Shown here piece after piece: positions 21,879 through 30,227 of a DNA stretch of 64,000 bases. The notes below the pieces were generated by a model. That model made no database searches. It was not told the origin of the DNA and saw nothing but the letters and a program-made list of their open reading frames with translations. Position 1 is the stretch's first letter. Each line of letters begins with the position of its first letter. The position numbers were made by a program, and so were the translations under genes. This DNA is from Rhodococcus sp. HNM0563 (GTDB lineage: Bacteria; Actinomycetota; Actinomycetes; Mycobacteriales; Mycobacteriaceae): positions 62,001-126,000 of the forward strand of contig NZ_JAASAF010000003.1 of assembly GCF_012726195.1 (NCBI RefSeq). The letters are read 5' to 3'.

Positions 21879-22954
21879 CGGTGTCCTCCTCCGAGGAGAT
21901 CCTGCAGCGACGTCGGAGATGCACCGGGCGGCGTCCCGGTGAAGTATCCCCCGGTCAGAACCGTATCGATGCTCTCCGGGATCTCGAGGGCACCGTCGAA
22001 CACGAGGTAGTCACCGCGCACCGACCTACCGAATGCATCCATGAATGCGTTCATGGCGGTGAGAGTTCCGCCCATCCGGTCGTTGAACGCGGCGAGAGTG
22101 GATGCGACCGTCTCTGCGTCGGTCAGGAATCCGGCGGTGCCCTGCGGTACGGCATCGGTCAGTGCCTGCATGTTGCCGGCCAGCCGCGTCGTCGAGTCGA
22201 GGAGCGCGGAGATCGAATCGCGTTGTGAGACGAGCACCTCCACCGCGCCCGCGGTGTTCGCGAGGTAGGTGTCCATCGTCTGCTCCTCGTCCGCCATGAT
22301 CCGGGTGACGTCAGCGGCCAGGGCCATCGCCTCGTCGAATGCTGTCTGTTTGTCGATCGCGCGCGTCATGAGGTCGGTGGCGGTGTCGGCGAGCGACTGC
22401 ACCCGATCGGATCGCCCCGTGAATGCGATGTTCAGTTCGTCGACAACCGTCGCGAGTTGGTCCATTCCGCTGCCGCTGACAACGTTGCCGAGCGACGCAA
22501 GCATCGTCTCCACACGCGGCCCCAGATCGGTGTTGTCGACGGTGATCACATCGCCGTCGGACAATCGGTCCGACGCGGCATCAGCAGGTGTGACGAGCCT
22601 CAGATACGGGCTGCCGAGGGCGGACGGAATCTCCACCGAGACCAGAACATTGCTCGGTACCTCGAGTTCGCGCTGCAGCGAGACCTGAAGGGTCGCGCCG
22701 GTTGTCGCAGTGTTCAGGGCTGCGACCCGGCCGACGATCTGCTGGCCGTATCGGACATCCGCGCCGAGGACGATGCCGTCTGCGCTCGACAGGTGCACAT
22801 CCACGTCGAATGCGCCGGCACCGGCGGATCGCCCGACCGGGAGATCCTGGATGCCGCAGCCGCAGCCGGACACAACGACTGTGCTCACGAGAGCCACGGC
22901 GAGCGCGGCGAGACGCATGCGCTGCCGGGAGGGGACGAGAGGTGTCGGGGTCAC
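21875..22954 (-). CDS. mceE: Mce-family lipoprotein, position E
   Basis: 359 residues from GTG 22954, which overlaps the mceD stop (GTGA). LAALAVALVSTVVVSGC is a signal peptide with a lipobox at Cys31, the mark of the MceE/LprN class. An MCE domain follows near residues 47-125 (DVDVHLSSADGIVLGADVRYGQQIVGRV) and then the helical tail. The lipid anchor places it on the periplasmic face, where it caps or organises the importer. An upstream ATG at 22918 is not needed because the lipobox distance fits the GTG start. Confidence 0.93.
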   Translation of the reverse strand: MTPTPLVPSRQRMRLAALAVALVSTVVVSGCGCGIQDLPVGRSAGAGAFDVDVHLSSADGIVLGADVRYGQQIVGRVAALNTATTGATLQVSLQRELEVPSNVLVSVEIPSALGSPYLRLVTPADAASDRLSDGDVITVDNTDLGPRVETMLASLGNVVSGSGMDQLATVVDELNIAFTGRSDRVQSLADTATDLMTRAIDKQTAFDEAMALAADVTRIMADEEQTMDTYLANTAGAVEVLVSQRDSISALLDSTTRLAGNMQALTDAVPQGTAGFLTDAETVASTLAAFNDRMGGTLTAMNAFMDAFGRSVRGDYLVFDGALEIPESIDTVLTGGYFTGTPPGASPTSLQDLLGGGHR

Positions 22955-24087
22955 GGGTTCCCTCCGGTGATGGCCGTAACGATCCCGAGCGGATCGGACG
23001 CGCTGATGGGAAACGAGATGGGGTTCGTGAACCCTGCGCCCGTGCACAGCGGCAGCGGGTGTTGCGCACACAGCGGACCGGCGGTCTCGAAGGATGTCAG
23101 GTTCGTCGACACGTTCAACCGGATGCGGCTACGCCCGTCGGGGCCGACGGTGTTCTCGAGGTTCTGCATCATCAGCGGGACGAGATCCATGAACTCGGCG
23201 AGTCCTGCCTTGTTGTCGGTCAGGGCGTAGCCGAGCCCTTCGAGGTTCGTCGAGATCGCTCCGAAGCTCTCCTGGTGCTGGGTGACGAAACTGTCGAGTT
23301 CGGCGAACACGGTCTGCAGTTCTTGGAGCGGCACGGTGATGTCGAGATCCGCGTCCTGCCACACGGTGGAGAGGGTCGACATGTCGTCGACCATGGAATC
23401 GAGCGACACCTGACGCGCATCCATCGCCTCGATGAGCATCGAGAGGTTGTCGACGAGTACTGAGAAGTCCTCGGAGGTTCCGCCGAGGACTCCGGTGGCT
23501 GCACTGAGGTCGCGGATGGCATTGTTGAACGCCTCGCCCTGGCCACCCCACGTCTCGGCGCTGCTCGCGAGCACCGAGCCGACATCGCCGCCGTCCGGTC
23601 CCATGAAGTCGACGAGGGTCGAGAGACTGCCGAGCATCCCATCGATGTCGATGGGCGAATGGGTGCGCTCGACCGGGATGGTCGATCCGTCGGGCAGTTC
23701 CGGTCCGTCGGAGAACGCAGGCCCGAGTTCGATATAGCGCTCACTGATGATCGCGGGGCTCATCACGTATGCGGAGACGTCGGCGGGCAGTGTCACCTCC
23801 TCGGGGACGGTCATCGTCACCCGCACCGACGTGCCCTGCGGTTCGATGCCGGTGACGGTTCCGACGGCGACACCGAGCACTGCAACCTTGCTGCCGGAGT
23901 AGATGCCGTTGACGTACTCGAAATCGGCGTGCACCGTGGTGACCCGGTCGGTACGGCCGAAGATGTACCAGATGGGCGCAGCGATCAGCAGAAGCGCAAC
24001 CACCACAAGCGAGATGATCTTCCTTCTACCCGACGGCCTTGTCGTGCTGGGCCGCTCGCGCTCCGACATGTCCTGTATCACCGGCAT
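22951..24087 (-). CDS. mceD: Mce-family protein, position D
   Basis: 378 residues from ATG 24087 (GGAG about ten bases upstream; ATG 24069 is possible). The membrane anchor is IISLVVVALLLIAAPIWYIF, followed by an MCE domain (about residues 55-135: FEYVNGIYSGSKVAVLGVAVGTVTGI, VRVTMTVPEEVTLPADVSAYVMSPAII) and a helical tail ending in two Cys-containing loops (GPLCAQHPLPLCTGAG). The start overlaps the mceC stop by about 10 bp, so the pair is translationally coupled. A component of the lipid importer. Confidence 0.92.
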   Translation of the reverse strand: MPVIQDMSERERPSTTRPSGRRKIISLVVVALLLIAAPIWYIFGRTDRVTTVHADFEYVNGIYSGSKVAVLGVAVGTVTGIEPQGTSVRVTMTVPEEVTLPADVSAYVMSPAIISERYIELGPAFSDGPELPDGSTIPVERTHSPIDIDGMLGSLSTLVDFMGPDGGDVGSVLASSAETWGGQGEAFNNAIRDLSAATGVLGGTSEDFSVLVDNLSMLIEAMDARQVSLDSMVDDMSTLSTVWQDADLDITVPLQELQTVFAELDSFVTQHQESFGAISTNLEGLGYALTDNKAGLAEFMDLVPLMMQNLENTVGPDGRSRIRLNVSTNLTSFETAGPLCAQHPLPLCTGAGFTNPISFPISASDPLGIVTAITGGNP

Positions 24088-25127
24088 TCCTGCATCACTC
24101 CGATCGCGCACAGAAGATTGTCGGGCAGGACCGCTGCGGGGGTGGTGACGTCGGCCCACGTGCCGTTGCCGGTGGCATCGGTGACGGTGCGCAACGCCGG
24201 TGGCAACTGCGTCATGAGAGAGGCGATGTTCTCGGAGTTGCGCTGCAAGGTGGCGGTGACGGCCGTCAGGTTGGCGACGAGACGGTCGGCTTCGTCCCGG
24301 TTCTCCGTGAACGTCTGCGACAGTGTGGTGATGACAGCACGCAGGTTGTTCGCGAGCCCGGTGAGCGCCTCCTTACGGACCGCCATGGTCTGCACGAGTG
24401 TGCGTGCGTCCACGGCGGTTTCGACTACCAAATCCTGTTGAGCGACTGCCATCTCCGACAGCCGACGCGACATCTCGAGTAGTTGATCGAATTGGTCGCT
24501 GTGCCGTCCGAATGCTGATGACGCGGCACTGATGCCCGTGAGGGTTCGTTCGATCTCGCCGCTGTCGGACGGCATGACCTGCGACAACGTGGTCATCATC
24601 TGTTCCATCGCGTCGAGGTCGAGTTCTTGGGAGACTCGCTGCGCACCCGCTCCGACTTCGTCGAGCGAATAGGGGACGGTGGTGCGATCGATCGGGATCG
24701 TGTTGCCGCCGTCGTCGACACCGCTGGGCCGGACATCGAGGTACCGCTTGCCGAGCACGGTTTCGAGCCGGACCGACGCCGTCGACGTGTTGCCGACCGT
24801 GCGGTCGTCGTCGAGCCGGAACTCGACGTCGACGTGACGACCGGTGAGGACGATGTTCTCGACCCGCCCCGCAGGGACGCCCGCGACATAGACGGGATCA
24901 CCGACCGCAAGCCCTGCTGCGTTCGCGAATTCCGCTGTGAAAGGCTCGGTTCGGGCCTGATACCAGAAGCTCGGAATGCTGATCGCTGCGGTGAGGCCGA
25001 CGATGAGGACGACGATGCCGATCGTGCCGAGTACGAGCGGCATGTGCGTGGTGTTCTGCCTTCGACCGAATCCGAAGAGGAATTCGAGCGCGCCGACGAA
25101 TATGTCGATGAGTTTGACGAGGAACAT
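24078..25127 (-). CDS. mceC: Mce-family protein, position C
   Basis: 349 residues from ATG 25127. The N-terminus MFLVKLIDIFVGALEFLFGF is an amphipathic segment, then VLGTIGIVVLIVGLTAAISI is the anchor. The MCE domain follows near residues 60-140 (FANAAGLAVGDPVYVAGVPAGRV, VDVEFRLDDDRTVGNTSTASVRL) and the helical tail. It ends in ...LLCAIGVMQECR. The 72-residue gene immediately upstream (4 bp away) mimics the N-terminal 45 residues of this protein, which is unusual. Confidence 0.92.
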   Translation of the reverse strand: MFLVKLIDIFVGALEFLFGFGRRQNTTHMPLVLGTIGIVVLIVGLTAAISIPSFWYQARTEPFTAEFANAAGLAVGDPVYVAGVPAGRVENIVLTGRHVDVEFRLDDDRTVGNTSTASVRLETVLGKRYLDVRPSGVDDGGNTIPIDRTTVPYSLDEVGAGAQRVSQELDLDAMEQMMTTLSQVMPSDSGEIERTLTGISAASSAFGRHSDQFDQLLEMSRRLSEMAVAQQDLVVETAVDARTLVQTMAVRKEALTGLANNLRAVITTLSQTFTENRDEADRLVANLTAVTATLQRNSENIASLMTQLPPALRTVTDATGNGTWADVTTPAAVLPDNLLCAIGVMQECR

Positions 25128-25131
25128 CGCT

Positions 25132-25350
25132 TCAGCGCACCTCCCCCGTGGCCGTCTCCTCGGAGTTCGCCACGAGGACGTTCACGAGGTCGTCGATGTG
25201 CGCGACGCCGATCGCGACGATGCCGATACCGGCGCCGAGCACGACGATGACGAACACCCAGGCGAGGCTCTGCATGATCCGTCCGTTGTGACCGCCGAGG
25301 GATCGGGTACCGCGGACGATGAGGTCGATGAGTCGTGTCAGAGGGATCAT
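25132..25350 (-). CDS. 72-residue membrane protein within the mce operon, MceC N-terminus-like
   Basis: ATG 25350 overlaps the mceB stop as ATGA, and the stop at 25132 is 4 bp from the mceC start, so it is fully embedded in the operon. MIPLTRLIDLIVRGTRSL resembles the MceC start (VKLIDIFVGALEFL), and VFVIVVLGAGIGIVAIGVA is a single membrane helix. There is no MCE domain. It may be an accessory single-pass subunit, or the N-terminal piece of an ancestral longer MceC. The good coupling and membrane helix make a decayed fragment less likely. Confidence 0.75.
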   Translation of the reverse strand: MIPLTRLIDLIVRGTRSLGGHNGRIMQSLAWVFVIVVLGAGIGIVAIGVAHIDDLVNVLVANSEETATGEVR

Positions 25351-26384
25351 CGGCACACCGGCGAATGGGTCGGACCGAAGATGTTCACTTCTGCGTCGCC
25401 TGCTTTCAGGGTGAAGTTGCACAGATAGAGGCTCACGAAGCTGCCGTACTGCCCGGTGCGGTTGATCTGGTGCGCGAAGTTCGGGAGGTTGGTCAGCATG
25501 CGCTCGAACTCGGGTGTGTTCGCGATCCAGGTGTCGGTTACAGCACCGAGGCTCGCGAGGGATCGGGTGAACGCACCGTCGGACTGCACCATGATGTCGG
25601 CGAGCTCGTCGACTGTGGCACTGCCGCTGTCGAGGAACTCGGCGAGCCGGGCGCCGTCACCGACGACGGAGTCGCCGAGCACGGACAGTCCGTCGACCAG
25701 AGAACTCAGTTCACCGGAGCGGTTGTCGAGCGTTCCGAGCAGCCGGGTCATGTTCACGACGACCTCACCGAGGATGTCTTCGCGATCTCCGAGACTTCCG
25801 GTGAGGACCGCCACCCGGTCCAGAAACTGCGCGACGGCGTCGCCGCGTCCGTTGAACGTGTCGGTGAGGTTGCGGGCGAGGACGTTGACCTCTTCGGGCG
25901 GCAGGGAGTCGAACAGCGGCCGGAACCCGTTCATCAACGCGGTCAGGTCGACGGGCGGGGTCGTCTGCGAGACCGGAACCACCGCGCCAGGGGCGAGCAC
26001 GTCGGACACACCGGGTGCGTCGACGTACGGTTCGGGCAGCGTGATGGCCACGTACCGGGCTCCGAGCATGTCGCCGTAGCGCACTGTCGCGCGAACGTCG
26101 CTGGTGAGAATCTGATCGCTTTCGATCTCGACGGTCACGCGTGCCCTCGCACCGCCGCCGTCGGTGTCGGCGACGTCGATCGCATCGACCCGGCCGACCC
26201 GCACACCGGACAGCGTGACCGGATTGCCGACGCCCAGGCCTTCCACGTCGGTGAATTCGAGAACGTAGTGATCGGAGGATCCCCGGACCGGTTCGGCCAG
26301 CGTGTTGAACACCAGGGTTCCGCAGACCGCACCGACCACGCAGTAGCCTGCGAGCGACAGCACTTGGGAACGAGTCAGTTTCAC
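25347..26384 (-). CDS. mceB: Mce-family protein, position B
   Basis: 345 residues. An N-terminal anchor (LSLAGYCVVGAVCGTLVFNTL) is followed by the MCE domain near residues 40-120 (FTDVEGLGVGNPVTLSGVRVGRV, ATVRYGDMLGARYVAI) and a helical tail with LARNLTDTFNGRGDAVAQFLDRVAVL. It ends NIFGPTHSPVCR with a C-terminal Cys. The start overlaps the mceA stop (ATGA at 26384-26381). A component of the Mce lipid importer. Confidence 0.93.
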   Translation of the reverse strand: MKLTRSQVLSLAGYCVVGAVCGTLVFNTLAEPVRGSSDHYVLEFTDVEGLGVGNPVTLSGVRVGRVDAIDVADTDGGGARARVTVEIESDQILTSDVRATVRYGDMLGARYVAITLPEPYVDAPGVSDVLAPGAVVPVSQTTPPVDLTALMNGFRPLFDSLPPEEVNVLARNLTDTFNGRGDAVAQFLDRVAVLTGSLGDREDILGEVVVNMTRLLGTLDNRSGELSSLVDGLSVLGDSVVGDGARLAEFLDSGSATVDELADIMVQSDGAFTRSLASLGAVTDTWIANTPEFERMLTNLPNFAHQINRTGQYGSFVSLYLCNFTLKAGDAEVNIFGPTHSPVCR

Positions 26385-27631
26385 GGGATCTGCACCTCGT
26401 TGCCACGGACGAACGGACCGAGAATGAACGAGGTCGCGGGGTTCAGGGCCTCGGCGACTTCATCGAGCGAGTCGGGAAGGGCCACTCCGGGAACACTCAG
26501 TGTGTCCTGGAGAAGCTGCAGCGGCTCGGCTTCGTCGCGTCCGCCGACGATCCTCGTCGGCGCACTGTAGGTGCCGTTGCCGGGACTGTTGCATTCGCGT
26601 CCGGTCATCGACCCGTAGCTCGGGCAGTCTGCCGACGTGTACGGCAGTGGGTCGGCGAACGACGGTACGGCCGTGATGTTGAATCGTCCTGTCGAGAAGA
26701 CCCGTGCTCCGGCATTACCGAACGATTCGGCGCTCTCGAGCGTGCTGTACAAGCCGCTCGGGTTGGCTGCAGTCGTGGCGAGGATCGCACCGACCGAGTT
26801 GGTGACCGTGATCATCGAATCGCGGCGCTCGCCGGTGAATCCGTCGACCGACGCTGCGAGCAGGGTTGCGGCATCGAAGGTATCGGCCAGCCGATCGCGG
26901 CTCTCGACGATGGCGCCGGACACCTCGGCAGCCGATGCGACCATTCCGACGATGTCCGGGGTCGCGACGGACAGCGACCGCATGACCTCGACGAACTGTG
27001 GTGTCGCATCGAGGAAGTCGGCGGCAGCGGGAGCCATCGTGTCGCTGACGGCGGCAAATCTGTCGATCGTGCGTCCGATGGTCTGGCCGTGTCCGTCGAG
27101 CGCGCTGCTCAGCGCACTCAGAGCGACGGAGAGCTGATCCGGGCGCATGTCGTCGAGGACGCCGGCCATCTTCGTGAATACGTCGTACATCGCGACCGCT
27201 TCCGGGCCGGAGTCGACGGCAATGGTATCGACCTCCCCGAGCGTGCTGCCTGCGGTGATGGTCGTGTCGCCTTCCGGGTCGACGAGTTCGACGTAGATGT
27301 CGCCGAAGAACGTGCGGGGCACGACGCGGGCGAGAACCGCCGACGGCACGAGCTTCGCTGCAGCCGAGTCGATGGCCAGGCGCACCTGGGATTCGGTCGA
27401 GCCGGCCTCCACGGAGGCGATCCGTCCGACCTCGACGCCGTGATACCGCACGGGTGCTCCCCCGTTGACGAGCCCGGCAGCGGCGGGGACCTCAACGAAG
27501 ACGTCGTCGGTGCTCTCGAAGGTTCCTGTGCCGCGGAGCACCATGCCTGCCGCAACACCCATCGCAAGGCAGAGGCTCAGCGCGCCGTAGGCGATGTATC
27601 TCGTTCTCTGACGTGAGGTGGGCCGATCCAT
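26381..27631 (-). CDS. mceA: Mce-family protein, position A
   Basis: 416 residues from ATG 27631, which starts one base after the yrbEB stop. A cytoplasmic basic start (DRPTSRQRTRY) precedes the anchor IAYGALSLCLAMGVAAGMVL. The MCE domain is near residues 45-125 (VPAAAGLVNGGAPVRYHGVEVGRI, LARVVPRTFFGDIYVELV), then the helical tail and a C-terminal segment with two Cys (ADCPSYGSMTGREC). Mce A is the first of six non-identical subunits that assemble with the YrbE permease pair. Confidence 0.93.
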   Translation of the reverse strand: MDRPTSRQRTRYIAYGALSLCLAMGVAAGMVLRGTGTFESTDDVFVEVPAAAGLVNGGAPVRYHGVEVGRIASVEAGSTESQVRLAIDSAAAKLVPSAVLARVVPRTFFGDIYVELVDPEGDTTITAGSTLGEVDTIAVDSGPEAVAMYDVFTKMAGVLDDMRPDQLSVALSALSSALDGHGQTIGRTIDRFAAVSDTMAPAAADFLDATPQFVEVMRSLSVATPDIVGMVASAAEVSGAIVESRDRLADTFDAATLLAASVDGFTGERRDSMITVTNSVGAILATTAANPSGLYSTLESAESFGNAGARVFSTGRFNITAVPSFADPLPYTSADCPSYGSMTGRECNSPGNGTYSAPTRIVGGRDEAEPLQLLQDTLSVPGVALPDSLDEVAEALNPATSFILGPFVRGNEVQIP

Positions 27632-27632
27632 G

Positions 27633-28487
27633 TCACACCCCCATTCCGGGAACTTCGGGAACCAGACCCCACAGCGCGAACGTGAGCAGCACGTCGAGCA
27701 CACCGATCGACAGGATCGCGGTGCGCAGCGCACGGCCTGCCGCTGCGCCCACACCTGCGGGCCCTCCGGACGCGTAGTACCCGTAGGCGCAGTGCACGAG
27801 GCTGACGACCACAGCGAACACCATCGCCTTGATCCCCGAGTACAGGAGATCCTGCGGCGTGAGAACCAGATGGAAGAAGTAGTCGTAGGTACCTGCCGAG
27901 GCCCCGTTGAAATACACCACGACGAGGCGCGTGGACAGGTAACTGGCGAGAAGGCCGATCATGTAGATCGGGATGACACACACCATCGCGGCAAGCACGC
28001 GGGTCGCGGCGAGGAACGGAATCGACCGGATGGCCATGGAATCGAGCGCGTCGATCTCGTCGGAGATGCGCATGGCACCGATCTGTGCGGTGAAACCGAC
28101 ACCGACCTTCGCCGACAGTGCGATCGCGACGACGACGGGGGCGAGCTCGCGAGTGTTCGCGACGGCCGAGAGCATCCCGGACATCGTGGTCATCCCGACG
28201 AGCTCGAGACCGCGTTGGGTCTCCACCCCCAGCATCATCGCCGCGGCGAGCGACATGGCGAAGACGATGCCGATCGTTCCGCCGCCCGAGAGCAACGACT
28301 GGGTTCCGAAGCTCACCTCACTGATCTGAGCGAACACATGCTTCCGAAACTTGCTGAGAGCGTATGGAATCGAAGCGATGGTGCGGAAGTAGAACGAGAC
28401 ATGCATTCCGAGTGTCGCGAGGTTGTCGCCGACACGCCCCGCCGCCCGCGTCGCGCCGGCGATCGGTTCACGTGTTGCAAGGGTCAT
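27633..28487 (-). CDS. yrbEB: YrbE-type (MlaE-family) permease, B position
   Basis: 284 residues. The MlaE-like permease core is visible: GGTIGIVFAMSLAAAMMLGVET, then LAPVVVAIALSAKVGVGFTAQIGAMRISDEIDALDSM (the conserved EQ/ID loop with EIDALDSM), and closing helices LLTFALWGLV. About five to six membrane helices. It forms the transmembrane part of a Mce lipid ABC importer; the ATPase (MceG) is not in this window and is usually encoded elsewhere. The start overlaps the yrbEA stop by 4 bp (28487-28484). Confidence 0.93.
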   Translation of the reverse strand: MTLATREPIAGATRAAGRVGDNLATLGMHVSFYFRTIASIPYALSKFRKHVFAQISEVSFGTQSLLSGGGTIGIVFAMSLAAAMMLGVETQRGLELVGMTTMSGMLSAVANTRELAPVVVAIALSAKVGVGFTAQIGAMRISDEIDALDSMAIRSIPFLAATRVLAAMVCVIPIYMIGLLASYLSTRLVVVYFNGASAGTYDYFFHLVLTPQDLLYSGIKAMVFAVVVSLVHCAYGYYASGGPAGVGAAAGRALRTAILSIGVLDVLLTFALWGLVPEVPGMGV

Positions 28488-29296
28488 GCGAACTCACCCA
28501 CAGCCGGAACGATGACCGTGTACAGGGCGGACAGCGCAGTGTTGACGATGAACACGAGCGCGAACGCAATCACGACCGCTTCGTTCACGGCATCGGCGAC
28601 ACCGCGCGGGCCGCCTTTCGTGTGCAGTCCCTTGAACGTCGCCACGAGGGCGGAGAGCAGACCGAAGACCGCCGATTTCACCAGTGCCATAACGAAATCT
28701 GCCGGTCGTCCGTATTCCGAGAATGTCGCCATGAATGTTCCGGCGGGTAGGTGCTGCACATAGATGTGGTACAGCCAGCATGCGGCGACACCACCGAGCG
28801 TCACCATCGAACACAGCGCGAGGGACACCACGACGGCACCGACGAGTCGCGGCGCCACGAGGCGTTCGAGGACGTCGAGGCCCATTACTTCCATCGCGTC
28901 GATCTCTTCGCGGATCTTGCGTGACCCGAGATCTGTGCAGATCGCCGATCCGGCGACACCCGCGAGCATGAGTGCACACACGAGCGCCGATGCCTGGCCG
29001 ACGATGATGAAAGCGACGACCGCGCCCGAGTAACCACCGGCCCCGATCCGTCCGGCGAGTTCGCCGACCGACACAGCAATGAACACCCCGACCGGAATCA
29101 TCAGCAGCAGAGACGGTCCGGTGCACACCCGTCCGATGAACAGGGTCTGCGTGACAGTTTCGTGTAGCGACAGCCGTCGTCGGATGATGGCAACCATCAG
29201 CACGACCAGCGACTGCACGGCGAATCCGATCAGGAATCCCCCCTCGGTCGCGACGTCGCGAACCGGACCGCGCGATGCAGGCAGCTCGTAGGTCAT
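28484..29296 (-). CDS. yrbEA: YrbE-type (MlaE-family) permease, A position
   Basis: 270 residues from ATG 29296 with AAGGG nine bases upstream. GFAVQSLVVLMVAIIRRR is the first helix, GPSLLLMIPVGVFIAVSVGEL the second, and VCALMLAGVAGSAICTDLGSRKIREEIDAMEVMGLD holds the MlaE loop with EEIDAMEVMG. It is the first gene of the operon yrbEA-yrbEB-mceA-mceB-small-mceC-mceD-mceE-mceF, whose order and overlaps are those of actinobacterial mce clusters. The permease pair imports lipids such as steroids or fatty acids; the substrate of this copy is not shown by sequence. Confidence 0.93.
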   Translation of the reverse strand: MTYELPASRGPVRDVATEGGFLIGFAVQSLVVLMVAIIRRRLSLHETVTQTLFIGRVCTGPSLLLMIPVGVFIAVSVGELAGRIGAGGYSGAVVAFIIVGQASALVCALMLAGVAGSAICTDLGSRKIREEIDAMEVMGLDVLERLVAPRLVGAVVVSLALCSMVTLGGVAACWLYHIYVQHLPAGTFMATFSEYGRPADFVMALVKSAVFGLLSALVATFKGLHTKGGPRGVADAVNEAVVIAFALVFIVNTALSALYTVIVPAVGEFA

Positions 29297-29674
29297 CTAC
29301 TGAATCCCTTCATTTCGCACCCCCACAACCGTTCTCCGCACACGCGGATCACCCCCATCCGGTAACCGAGCCCATCGGCAGCACCACCGGAAACAGTCTT
29401 CGATATGCGGTGAAGTGTGGCACACAAGTCTCCGGCCGACAAGGCTCAAGTGAACACCCATTCTGAGTGCTGGATCCTGTCGTCCTACGCCCCGCGCCTC
29501 CGCACAGCACTGCAGATCGGGCATCGAAATATGCTCGAGTACAGCCTGTTCTACTCTCGTCCGCTGCCCATCACTCGCAGATGCCGAACGAATAAGAGAT
29601 GCGGTTGCGAGCCACAGGAGAACAGCGGTACAACGAGTGAACCGCGCCCCCTGAACGCACGGCGGGTTCGCGGT
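29297..29674. other. Leader region of the mce operon
   Basis: 378 bp between the upstream small membrane gene and yrbEA, with no open frame I can support on either strand. It contains A/T-rich patches (around 29400-29420 and 29525-29560) and is where the mce promoter is expected. I do not see a clear operator palindrome here. Confidence 0.4.
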
Positions 29675-29863
29675 TCACGTCATGCACACGTCGGAGAACG
29701 CCAGAACGGGCCAGCACACGATCGAACCCAGGAACGAGATCACCAGATCGACACCTTCCATATCCGCAAGGTGCGAGGTGTGGGTGAGAGTCCAGATCAC
29801 CCCGATCAAGCCGTACGGAATGGCAATCAGAATGACCAGACCGATGAATTCGGCTACGGACAT
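29675..29863 (-). CDS. Small two-helix membrane protein upstream of the mce operon
   Basis: 62 residues from ATG 29863: FIGLVILIAIPYGLIGVIWTL and VISFLGSIVCWPVLAFSDVCM are two membrane helices joined by THTSHLADMEGVDL. An in-frame TTG at 29917 would add 18 residues. No family is recognised. It is on the mce strand, 378 bp upstream of yrbEA, and divergent from the Mce3R-like regulator, so it may be the first gene under the same control. Ribosome binding site is weak (CTACGAG). Confidence 0.55.
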   Translation of the reverse strand: MSVAEFIGLVILIAIPYGLIGVIWTLTHTSHLADMEGVDLVISFLGSIVCWPVLAFSDVCMT

Positions 29864-30227
29864 CTCGTAGGACAGAACCCTGCGTGCAGTGTCGAACACC
29901 GGACGGGCCTCCAGCAATCAGTAGGGACAAGGATCCGGATCGCGGAAAGCACCTCGACGCAGGGTGCTCGCCGGGAACGCTACCACCGCCGCAGTCGAAA
30001 CAATAGAGTTTTGTGAACGGTCATTCCGAAGGGGCATCCATCGAGTACGAGAACCACAACCCCTCCCTGACCTAGGGTTATTCTGCCATTCTCGCTTTTC
30101 TGCACACATATGACAGCAAACAATGGTTCACATGTGCATGATGGTTCACCGGCGGAAGCAGCGTATGCTCGCCCGAAGAGAGATGCCCGCCGCATCGCAG
30201 CCAGGGCAGCCCGAGCAACAGAAGTAG
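29864..30227. promoter_or_regulatory. Divergent regulatory region with repeated ATGGTTCAC
   Basis: The 364 bp between the small membrane gene and the double-TetR gene. ATGGTTCAC occurs at 30123-30131 and 30141-30149, an 18-bp repeat with a near-palindromic spacer (CACATGTGCATG), about 80-105 bp upstream of the regulator start. TetR-family proteins commonly autoregulate from such sites. Binding is inference. Confidence 0.45.

Noticed and set aside
19734-22010. A 758-codon frame antisense to mceF and the DUF2236 gene
   Set aside because: Sense proteins have complete family motifs; antisense composition is atypical.
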